This document shows positions 51,945 to 58,967 of a stretch of DNA of 64,000 nt, piece by piece. A model generated the notes under the pieces. It searched no databases, was not told the origin of the DNA, and was given only the letters and a program-made list of their open reading frames with translations. Location of the stretch: contig NZ_JAERRF010000003.1 of the NCBI RefSeq assembly GCF_016741875.1, forward strand, positions 124,001 through 188,000, given 5' to 3'. Made by a program: the position numbers and the translations under genes. The number at the start of each line of letters is the position of its first letter. Within the stretch, counting starts at the first letter, position 1. The stretch comes from Streptomyces coffeae. GTDB lineage: Bacteria > Actinomycetota > Actinomycetes > Streptomycetales > Streptomycetaceae.

Positions 51945-52295
51945 CGCATGCACCTATCAGCTGCGCACCATGCGCACCAGCGAGCACCGAGCGCCGCGCA
52001 GTTCGACGCCGCGGCCCGTGTCCTCGGCCTGCTCGCCGACCGCACCCGGCTGGCGCTGCTGCACACGCTCACCGCGGGTGAGGCCGATGTCACCGCCCTG
52101 ACCGCCGCCTGCGGCGCCGCCCGCCCGGCCGTCAGCCAGCACCTCGCCAAGCTGCGGCTGGCCGGTCTGGTCAGCTCCCGCAAGGACGGCCGCCGGGTGG
52201 TCTACGCGCTCCAGGACGGACATCTCGCCCGGCTGGTCGCCGAGGCCCTCAGCCACGCGGACCACGAGCTGTCCGGCCTTCCCCGGCACGACTGA
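51936..52295 (+). CDS. ArsR/SmtB-family metal-responsive repressor
   Basis: Repressor of 119 residues. N-terminal MHLSAAHHAHQ is His-rich, as in nickel/cobalt sensors (NmtR/KmtR type). HTH: AACGAARPAVSQHLAKLRLAGLV, wing SSRKDGRRVVYALQ; a C-terminal helix with ALSHADHELSG supplies further His/Asp. Metal specificity is inferred. It is divergent from the His-rich CDF exporter, its likely target. Confidence 0.9.
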   Translation: MSARMHLSAAHHAHQRAPSAAQFDAAARVLGLLADRTRLALLHTLTAGEADVTALTAACGAARPAVSQHLAKLRLAGLVSSRKDGRRVVYALQDGHLARLVAEALSHADHELSGLPRHD

Positions 52296-52392
52296 CCCGG
52301 AGTGCCCCGGCGGATCGCATCGGCCTGATCGGCGTGATCCGGCTGTGTGGCCATTCAGCCGCGGCATGCCCACTGGTTACGATCTGGGCGCG

Positions 52393-52842
52393 ATGGGAAG
52401 ACGGCGGGAGGCAGACGGCGGCATAGCCAGGAGCGTGGTGCGCGACACCACGCTCCTCGGGCTGTGGCGCGCCGCTCTGCTGCTGGCCGCGGTGTTCTGG
52501 GTGATGCCGTTGTGCGTCCACCCCGCCGCGCACCACACCGCGCCGTCGGCGGGGTGCACCCACCGCGCCACCACGACCGCGCCCGATCTGCTCGCCCTCG
52601 GCGACCAGCCGGTCCGCGCGGACCAGGACCGGCCGTCCGATCGGGATCCGGGGGACGGCGACAACTGTGTCGCGGGCTCCCGCGTCACGGGTCCGGCGCT
52701 GGTGCCCACCCCCGTCCCCCCGCCCCTGCGCACCGAGGTGCCGCCACCCGGCGGACCGCGGACCGCGGACTCCATCCGGGCACCGCCCGACCGCACCGTC
52801 CACGCCCTCGGCCTCCATCAGCTCCAGGTCCTGCGGACCTAG
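52393..52842 (+). CDS. small protein with one membrane segment, Cys/His motif
   Basis: Protein of 149 residues from ATG 52393. One hydrophobic segment (LGLWRAALLLAAVFWVMPLC) followed by CVHPAAHHTAPSAGCTHRA, a Cys/His cluster able to bind a metal, then a Pro-rich region. TACGAT at 52378-52383 may be the -10. It lies before the DUF3105 and DUF305 genes, so all three may form one cluster. Confidence 0.65.
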   Translation: MGRRREADGGIARSVVRDTTLLGLWRAALLLAAVFWVMPLCVHPAAHHTAPSAGCTHRATTTAPDLLALGDQPVRADQDRPSDRDPGDGDNCVAGSRVTGPALVPTPVPPPLRTEVPPPGGPRTADSIRAPPDRTVHALGLHQLQVLRT

Positions 52843-52908
52843 ACCGGCGGCCGGTACCCGCGATCACTCCCCCATCCAGTGCGCGAACAGCGAGGACTGA
52901 CAACAGCC

Positions 52909-53577
52909 ATGGGTTCCAAGGGCTCGAAGACGAAGGGCACGGCCGCAGAGCGCCGCGCGAAGATAGAAGAACTGCGCCGCAAGGAGAAGGCCCGCGAGCG
53001 GCGCTACCGGATCCTGACCATCACCTCCGTCACGGTGATCGTCGCCGGTCTGGCCGTCGGCGGCTACTTCCTGGTGGACGCCGGGGACAAGAACGAGAAG
53101 AAGCAGACCAAGGTCACCTCCCAGACCGTGCGCAGCGGCACGTTCAAGGGCATGACCTCGTGGAAGGGACTGACCCAGACCCACGTCCAGGGCAAGGTCA
53201 AGTACGCCATGTCGCCGCCGGTGGGCGGGGACCACAACCAGGTCTGGCAGAACTGCTCCGGCGATGTGTACAACAAGCCGCTGGAGAACGAGCACGCGGT
53301 GCACTCGCTGGAGCACGGCGCGGTGTGGGTGACCTACACCGACAAGGCGCCGGCGAAGGACGTGGCCGCGCTCAAGGCACGGGTGGAGAAGACCCAGTAC
53401 TCGCTGATGAGCCCCTACCCGGACCAGAAGTCCCCACTCATGCTGAACGCATGGGGCCATCAGCTGAAGATCGACAAGGCGTCGGATCCGCGGGTGGCCG
53501 AGTTCTTCAAGAAGTTCGTGCAGGGCGACCAGACCCCTGAGCCGGGCGCCGCCTGCACCGGCGGGAAGCCTTCATGA
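52909..53577 (+). CDS. DUF3105-family membrane-anchored protein
   Basis: Protein of 222 residues from ATG 52909. A charged, helical N-terminus (TAAERRAKIEELRRKEKARE), one membrane segment, then the DUF3105 domain with MSPPVGGDHNQVWQNCSGDV and EHAVHSLEHGAVWVTY, a conserved His/Asp/Cys set that suggests metal binding. Its stop overlaps the next gene by 4 bp (ATGA). Function unknown. Confidence 0.88.
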   Translation: MGSKGSKTKGTAAERRAKIEELRRKEKARERRYRILTITSVTVIVAGLAVGGYFLVDAGDKNEKKQTKVTSQTVRSGTFKGMTSWKGLTQTHVQGKVKYAMSPPVGGDHNQVWQNCSGDVYNKPLENEHAVHSLEHGAVWVTYTDKAPAKDVAALKARVEKTQYSLMSPYPDQKSPLMLNAWGHQLKIDKASDPRVAEFFKKFVQGDQTPEPGAACTGGKPS

Positions 53578-54305
53578 CCGGTGTCCGGGCCGGGCTCGGC
53601 CGTGCCTCGCGCCAGCCCCTGGTGGCGGGCGTCGCCGCCGCGCTCGCCGTCGTGACCCTGGTCGCGGTGGGGCTGCTGTGGCTCATGACGGACCGCTCGG
53701 AGGGCAGCACCGGCACCGGCGCCCCGTCGGACACCTCCGCCGAGGCGGGGTTCGCCCGGGACATGGCCGTCCACCATCAGCAGGCGGTGGAGATGTCGTT
53801 CATCGTGCGCGACCGCACCGATGACGAAGAGGTGCGCAGGCTTGCGTACGACATCATCAACACCCAGGCCAACCAGCGCGGGATGATGCTCGGCTGGCTG
53901 GATCTGTGGGGGCTCGACGCGACCTCCGAGGACCCCCCGATGACGTGGATGAAGCACGGCTCGAAGAGCCATGGCTCGACGGACCACGAGGGGATGGAGG
54001 GCATGGAAGGCATGGGCGACGGCGGGCGGTACACCCCGCACGACGGGTCGCTGATGCCGGGCATGGCCACCAACACCGAGCTGGACACGCTGCGTTCGGC
54101 CAAGGGCAAGAAGGCCGAGGTGCTCTATCTGAAGCTGATGACCGCCCATCACAAGGGCGGTATAGCGATGGCCCGGGGCGCGGTCGAGCTGGCCACGGAC
54201 TCCACCGTGAAGCGGCTGGCCAGGACGATGGTCCAGGGGCAGCAGTCGGAGATCGCGCTGATGGCCGACCTGCTCAAGGCGCGTGGCGCCCGCGCTCCGT
54301 CGTAG
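53574..54305 (+). CDS. DUF305 protein (His-rich, likely metal-binding)
   Basis: Protein of 243 residues with an N-terminal signal anchor. The DUF305 signature is clear: DMAVHHQQAVEMSFIVRDR and MTAHHKGGIAMARGAVEL, two H-H pairs able to bind copper or another metal, with a Met/His/Gly-rich insertion (HEGMEGMEGMGDGGR). Coupled to the DUF3105 gene, which suggests a common metal-handling function; the metal is inferred. Confidence 0.88.
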   Translation: MTGVRAGLGRASRQPLVAGVAAALAVVTLVAVGLLWLMTDRSEGSTGTGAPSDTSAEAGFARDMAVHHQQAVEMSFIVRDRTDDEEVRRLAYDIINTQANQRGMMLGWLDLWGLDATSEDPPMTWMKHGSKSHGSTDHEGMEGMEGMGDGGRYTPHDGSLMPGMATNTELDTLRSAKGKKAEVLYLKLMTAHHKGGIAMARGAVELATDSTVKRLARTMVQGQQSEIALMADLLKARGARAPS

Positions 54306-54331
54306 CCGATCCGTCGCGCATCCGTAAGCCC

Positions 54332-54360
54332 GACGCCCCGGCCCCCGCGGCCGGGGCGTC
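54332..54360. terminator. bidirectional terminator
   Basis: Perfect 12-bp stem GACGCCCCGGCC/GGCCGGGGCGTC with 5-nt loop between the convergent DUF305 and P450 genes. Confidence 0.85.
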
Positions 54361-54388
54361 CGCTGTCCGGCAGCTCGCGACGGGCACC

Positions 54389-55690
54389 TCAGCCCAGCGG
54401 CGCCGGGGCGAAGGTGACCGGCATGGCGGCCACTCCGCGCGTCAGGACGGAGGAGCGCCACTGGAGCTCCTCCGGCGCCACGGTCAGCGTCACATCCGGA
54501 AGCCGGTCGATCAGCACCTCGATCGCCGTCATCGCGATGACCTCGGCCAGGTCCCGCCCGGGCTCCGGGCAGCCGTGCTCACCGTGGCTGAAGGCCATAT
54601 GGGCCTGGTTGCCCGACGCGCCGGCGCGGAAGTCCGGGCGGACATGGGGATCGGCGTTGGCAGCGGCGAGCCCGAGGACCAGACAGTCGCCCTTCCTGAT
54701 GTGCTGTCCGCCGAGCGTGGTGTCCTCGGCGGCCCAGCGGCCGATGAAGTTGGGGACCGGAGTGTCCTCCCACAGCACCTCGTTGAGCGCCTGGCCGACA
54801 CTGCGGCGGCCCCCCGCCATGGTGACCGCGAAGCGTTCGTCGGTGAGCATCAGCCGCAGCGCGTTGCCGATCCAGTCCGCGGTGGGCTGGTGGCTGGCGT
54901 AGACCGTGCCGATCAGATCGTTGACGATCTCCTCGTCGGTCAGGCCCGCGGGGTGCGCGGTCAGCCGCTCGGGGACGCCGGGCGCCGGGTGGACGCGGAC
55001 CTTGGCCACCAGCGCCGCCATCCGGTCGTACATCCGCTGGAACGCACCGACGGTGTCGTCGCTGCCGTTGGCGAGGTCGAGCATGTCGCGCTGGAGGGCG
55101 GCCGATTCGGACGCGTCCAGGCCGTACAGCCGGGTCACCACGCGCAGCGGGAGCTGGTCGGCGTACTCGGCCATCAGATCGGCGCGTCCACTGCCCGCGA
55201 AGGTGTCGATCAGCTCGTCGGCGACCCGTTCACAGCTCGCCCGCAGCTCGAACTGGTCCACCGAGGACAGCGCGTCGAACATCGCCTGGGAGCGGCGCTG
55301 GTGCTCGGCGCCCTCGGTGAACAGCATCGTCGGGCGGTAGCCGACGAAGTTCATCAGCGGCCAGTCGGCCGGGATGCGGTCCCAGGCGTGCCAGCGGCGC
55401 GAGTCGCGGGCGAAGATCTTGGGGTCGGAGGTGACGCGGTGCAGCTCCCGGTAGCCGAGGACCAGCCAGGCGGGGACGTCGCCGTCGAGCAGGACGGGCG
55501 CGACGGGGCCGTGGTCCCGGCGGAGCTGCCGGTACAGCTCGTCCGGATCGTCCTGGAAGCGTGCGGTGGGCGTGGGCACCGCGTCGGAGTGAAAGGGGCA
55601 CCCCGGGGCGGGTGTTGCGGGCGCGGGGGCGGCCGCCGGAACGGGTGGGGCGAGCGGTTCGGCCGGGAGGGCGGGGTCGGGGGTCGTCAC
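54389..55690 (-). CDS. cvnE: conservon cytochrome P450 (CYP157-like), ExxR motif replaced
   Basis: P450 of 433 residues, the last gene of the conservon. The heme loop FSHGEHGCPEPGRDLAE gives the axial Cys374. The oxygen-activation helix has VYASHQPTAD. In the K helix the normally invariant ExxR reads EVLW (residues 304-307), so the Arg is absent, as described for the CYP157 family. GTG 55690 overlaps the cvnD stop by 4 bp. The substrate is unknown; conservon P450s are thought to act with the GTPase membrane complex. Confidence 0.9.
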   Translation of the reverse strand: MTTPDPALPAEPLAPPVPAAAPAPATPAPGCPFHSDAVPTPTARFQDDPDELYRQLRRDHGPVAPVLLDGDVPAWLVLGYRELHRVTSDPKIFARDSRRWHAWDRIPADWPLMNFVGYRPTMLFTEGAEHQRRSQAMFDALSSVDQFELRASCERVADELIDTFAGSGRADLMAEYADQLPLRVVTRLYGLDASESAALQRDMLDLANGSDDTVGAFQRMYDRMAALVAKVRVHPAPGVPERLTAHPAGLTDEEIVNDLIGTVYASHQPTADWIGNALRLMLTDERFAVTMAGGRRSVGQALNEVLWEDTPVPNFIGRWAAEDTTLGGQHIRKGDCLVLGLAAANADPHVRPDFRAGASGNQAHMAFSHGEHGCPEPGRDLAEVIAMTAIEVLIDRLPDVTLTVAPEELQWRSSVLTRGVAAMPVTFAPAPLG

Positions 55691-56301
55691 GCGGTGCTCC
55701 CCACGGCGGAGGTGGCGGACAGGGAGTAGAGATGGCGGGCCAAGGTGACCAGCACGGTCTTGCTGGAGTCGCGCTTGCGGGCATCGCAGTCGATCACCGG
55801 GACCTCGGGCGGCAGATCGAGGGCCTCCCGCACGTCCTCCAACGAGTGCTGCGGCTCGGTGAAGTTGTTGCGCGCCACGATGAACGGGGTGCCGTGGTGC
55901 TCCAGGCGGTCCAGCGCGTACCAGGAGTCGGCCAGCCGGTTGGTGTCCACCAGCACGACCGCGCCGAGGGTCCCGGAGAACAGCCGGTCCCACAGGAACC
56001 AGAACCGCTCCTGGCCGGGGGCGCCGAACAGATAGAGCACCATCTGCTCGTCGAGGCTGATCCGGCCGAAGTCGAAGGCGACCGTGGTGGTGGTCTTGTT
56101 CCGGACGAAGGAGGCGTCGTCGATCCCGATGCCCGCCTGCGTCATCGTCTCCTCGGTGCTGAGCGGGCGGATCTCGCTGACCGACTGGACCATCGTGGTC
56201 TTGCCGACGCCGAACCCGCCCACGATCACGATCTTGAGGCCGTCGCTCGCGCTCTCCCGCAGCGGGGCGCGTCCGGCGCTGTCAGAGGTTCTGGAGTGCA
56301 A
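55687..56301 (-). CDS. cvnD: conservon small GTPase
   Basis: Ras-like GTP/ATP-binding protein of 204 residues. P-loop IVGGFGVGKTTMVQSVSE, switch region ETMTQAGIGIDD, G3 LFGAPGQERFWFLWDRL with the replacement of DxxG by GAPG typical of conservon GTPases, and VLVDTNRLADSWYALDRLE. The only early in-frame start is TTG 56301, preceded by AAGGTG, and it overlaps cvnC by 20 bp. It transmits signals between CvnA-C and an effector. Confidence 0.92.
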   Translation of the reverse strand: MHSRTSDSAGRAPLRESASDGLKIVIVGGFGVGKTTMVQSVSEIRPLSTEETMTQAGIGIDDASFVRNKTTTTVAFDFGRISLDEQMVLYLFGAPGQERFWFLWDRLFSGTLGAVVLVDTNRLADSWYALDRLEHHGTPFIVARNNFTEPQHSLEDVREALDLPPEVPVIDCDARKRDSSKTVLVTLARHLYSLSATSAVGSTA

Positions 56302-56641
56302 CGAGCACCTTCTTCAGGGTTTCGGGCTCCGGCAGCCGCCCGCCCGGGCGGGCCGCATGCGGATGGCGCGCGGTGATCCGGCCGGTGTCGAGCAGATCGC
56401 ACAGCAGGATCTTGACGACGCTGACGGGCAGGTCCAGATACGAGGAGATCTCCACGACCGACAGCGGACTGCGGCACATCCGGAGGATCTTGATGTGCTC
56501 GGACTGCATGCCCGGCACCGGCTCGCATTCGCTGACGATCAGCGTGACCATGTCGAAGACGCTCTCGTCGGCGCGGCTTCGGCCACTGGTGATGGTGTAC
56601 AGCCGGTCCGGGTCCTCGTTGTCGAGCGCCCCTCGGATCAT
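56282..56641 (-). CDS. cvnC: conservon DUF742 protein
   Basis: Protein of 119 residues matching DUF742: VTLIVSECEPVPGMQSEHIK, LRMCRSPLSVVEISSYLDLPVSVVKILLCDL as a winged-helix-like part, and a C-terminal RLPEPETLKKVLVALQNL. ATGA overlap with cvnB. It is thought to scaffold the roadblock protein and the GTPase. Confidence 0.93.
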   Translation of the reverse strand: MIRGALDNEDPDRLYTITSGRSRADESVFDMVTLIVSECEPVPGMQSEHIKILRMCRSPLSVVEISSYLDLPVSVVKILLCDLLDTGRITARHPHAARPGGRLPEPETLKKVLVALQNL

Positions 56642-57063
56642 GCGTTGGCCCCGGCGGCGCCGCCCGCGGCCACCCGCGGCGCGGCCCGCAGATGGTCGCC
56701 GATCTGCTCGACCAGCTCGTTCATGTTGTGCCCGATCACGCCGACATCGGCGTCGTCATGGGCCACAACGGCCAGATGGGCGCCCTCGCCGGCCTCGACG
56801 ATGAACAGAATTCCCCCGTGGAACTCCGTCATCGACTGCCGGACCCCGCCGCTGCCGTCGCCGAACTCGATGGACGCGCCGTGGGCCAGGCTCTGGATGC
56901 CCGACGCGATGGCCGCCAGCTGGTCGGCCTGGTCCACGGACAGCCCGGAGGTGAGGCACAGCTTGAGACCGTCCCGGGACAGCACCAGGGCGTGCCGTGA
57001 ACCCGGGGTCTTCTCCAGGAGATTCTCCAGCAGCCAGTCCAGGCTGCGGTCTGTGGTGTTCAT
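56638..57063 (-). CDS. cvnB: conservon roadblock/LC7 protein
   Basis: Protein of 141 residues with the roadblock fold typical of GTPase-activating partners: LDWLLENLLEKTPGSRHALVLSRDGLKL, IASGIQSLAHGASIEFGDG, and HLAVVAHDDADVGVIGHNMNELV. ATG 57063 follows AGAAGGAA. Regulates the conservon GTPase. Confidence 0.93.
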   Translation of the reverse strand: MNTTDRSLDWLLENLLEKTPGSRHALVLSRDGLKLCLTSGLSVDQADQLAAIASGIQSLAHGASIEFGDGSGGVRQSMTEFHGGILFIVEAGEGAHLAVVAHDDADVGVIGHNMNELVEQIGDHLRAAPRVAAGGAAGANA

Positions 57064-57077
57064 CGGCGTTCCTTCTG

Positions 57078-58643
57078 TCACGGCTGGTCGTTCTCAGCAG
57101 GCTCGGCGGACTCGGTGTGCTCTGCGGACGCCGCCGACTCGGCGTTACGCGCCGCGCCGGTGGCGGAGCCCTTACGGGTTGCCTCGCGGAACGCGCCGAA
57201 ACGCGCTCCGGCCTCCTCGGGACGCGGACGGCTGGTCTTCGCCTTGCGCTCCTCCGGCGGGACGGCGGGCGCGGACCGGGTGGCCGCCGCCAGCGTCTCG
57301 CCCCGGCGCCGCTTGGGCAGCCCGTTGACCGAACGCGAGGGCTGTGCGGCGGAGGACGGCGCGCCGGGTCCCGGTACCGGGGACACCGCCGGGTCCGGGG
57401 ACTCCGCGGGCGCCGGGGCCTTGGCCGGGGCGCTGTCGGCGCGTTCGGCCACCCGCGCGGACGGGGTGGCGGACGCCTGCCGGGACGCCTCCACGGCGCG
57501 GGCGCGGGCAGGCGGTTCGAGTACGGCGTCCTGGTTGATGTGCGTGATCAGCTGCTGCGGGATCAGCACCACGACGCCGGTGCCGCCACGGGCGGACGGC
57601 CGGAAGGAGACGGTGAGATCGTGCTTGCGGGCCAGACAGCCGACGACCGCGAGCCCGAGCCGGGTGCCGGACAGCGTCGTCAGATCCAGCGCCTCGGAGG
57701 ACACCGCCTTCTGGGCGCGGGCCAGTGCGGCCTGGCCCATGACCAGCCCGCCGTCCTCGACGGTGACCACCACGCCGGTGTGCGTCTCCTCGACGTACAC
57801 ATGCACCTCCTCGGTGGGAGGCGAGAAGCTGGCGGCGTTGTCCATCAACTCGGCGAGCGCGTGCATGACGCCCTCGGCGGCGTAACCGGCCACCGCGGCG
57901 TTGCTGGCCGAGTGGACCCGCACCCGCTGGAAGGCGCTGATCCGGCCGATCGCGCCGCGTAGCACGGACTCCATCACGATGGGCTTGGTCCAGCGGCGGC
58001 CGGACCGGGCACCGGTGAGCACGGCGATGGAGTCCGCGATCCGGCCCGCCTGGGCGGTGGTGTGATCCAGTTTCAGCAGGTCGCCCAGGACGTTCTCGTC
58101 GTACCGGTTCTCCATCTCGCGCAGATCGGCGAGCATCGTGGTGGCCAGCGCCTGGACCCGGCCCGCGGCGTTGGCGCATGCGGCCATCGCGGAGGCGCGC
58201 ATCCGCTCACCGGTGCCGATCTCCTGCACCAGCACCCGCAGCAGCCGCTGGTGGGCGGCGCTGACCGGACGCGTCACCTGGGTCAGCACGGTGTCCGCCG
58301 ACCCCCCGTCCCGCAGCCGCTTCACCGCGGCGGGAATGGTTTCGTCAGCGAGTCTGGAGGCCTCCAGCTCCTTCGCCGCGGCCTCCCGCTCCAGCGTGGT
58401 GATCCGGTCCTGGAGGCGGCTGATGGACCGCGACCGGAAGGCGGCGACCACCAGGGTCGCCGCCAGCAGAACGGCGGCCGCCCCGCTGAAGACGGCGACC
58501 GCGGTGCGGTCGGCGGGGGGCACCTCGGCCGTCACCCACAGCCCCGCACCACCGGCGACGACGGCTGCCAGCAACGGAACGATCAGAGCCTGCCGGGTCA
58601 GCGAGGGGCCTTTGTAGGGGTGGCTGGATATGTGTGCTGACAT
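57078..58643 (-). CDS. cvnA: conservon sensor kinase-like protein
   Basis: Membrane sensor of 521 residues. Two transmembrane helices (LTRQALIVPLLAAVVAGGAGL and AVFSGAAAVLLAATLVVAAF) and a helical dimerisation part. The ATPase has an N-box-like ALAELMDNAASFSPP, G1 VEDGGLVM and RLGLAVVGCLA. The typical phospho-His is not obvious, as in other conservon kinases. The C-terminal 170 residues are Ala/Pro/Arg-rich. ATG 58643 was taken; a TTG precedes it. Confidence 0.93.
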   Translation of the reverse strand: MSAHISSHPYKGPSLTRQALIVPLLAAVVAGGAGLWVTAEVPPADRTAVAVFSGAAAVLLAATLVVAAFRSRSISRLQDRITTLEREAAAKELEASRLADETIPAAVKRLRDGGSADTVLTQVTRPVSAAHQRLLRVLVQEIGTGERMRASAMAACANAAGRVQALATTMLADLREMENRYDENVLGDLLKLDHTTAQAGRIADSIAVLTGARSGRRWTKPIVMESVLRGAIGRISAFQRVRVHSASNAAVAGYAAEGVMHALAELMDNAASFSPPTEEVHVYVEETHTGVVVTVEDGGLVMGQAALARAQKAVSSEALDLTTLSGTRLGLAVVGCLARKHDLTVSFRPSARGGTGVVVLIPQQLITHINQDAVLEPPARARAVEASRQASATPSARVAERADSAPAKAPAPAESPDPAVSPVPGPGAPSSAAQPSRSVNGLPKRRRGETLAAATRSAPAVPPEERKAKTSRPRPEEAGARFGAFREATRKGSATGAARNAESAASAEHTESAEPAENDQP

Positions 58644-58967
58644 CAATCAGGTCCTCATGGGCGCGTTCGTGTGGGTGGAGACTGGACCACGCGGACATCA
58701 AGCCGTGGGCGGCACATGCTAGTACCGCTCACGCGGTTTTGACCGGTACCGCTCAGTACGCGGACCATGACGGCGCATCAGTCCTCGGAGGACCTCCACG
58801 CGCCGCTCACCGGGACAAAGGTGAACAGTTCTGAGGTGATGTCACGTATCCCTCCGGGGAAAGGCCGGAATTCGGCCCCGTGATCGGAGACAACGGATCC
58901 AGTAGCGCAGGAACCCTTACACGACCTCCGCAAACGTGAACGTCGCGGTAACCGCGCCCGCGCTCCG
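58644..58967. promoter_or_regulatory. intergenic, 324 bp; cvn promoter region with direct repeat
   Basis: TACCGCTCA occurs twice (58723-58731 and 58747-58755), 24 bp apart. On the cvn strand TAGCAT near 58715-58720 may be a -10. No gene is visible. The distal part ends at the SpoIIE gene stop. Confidence 0.45.
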
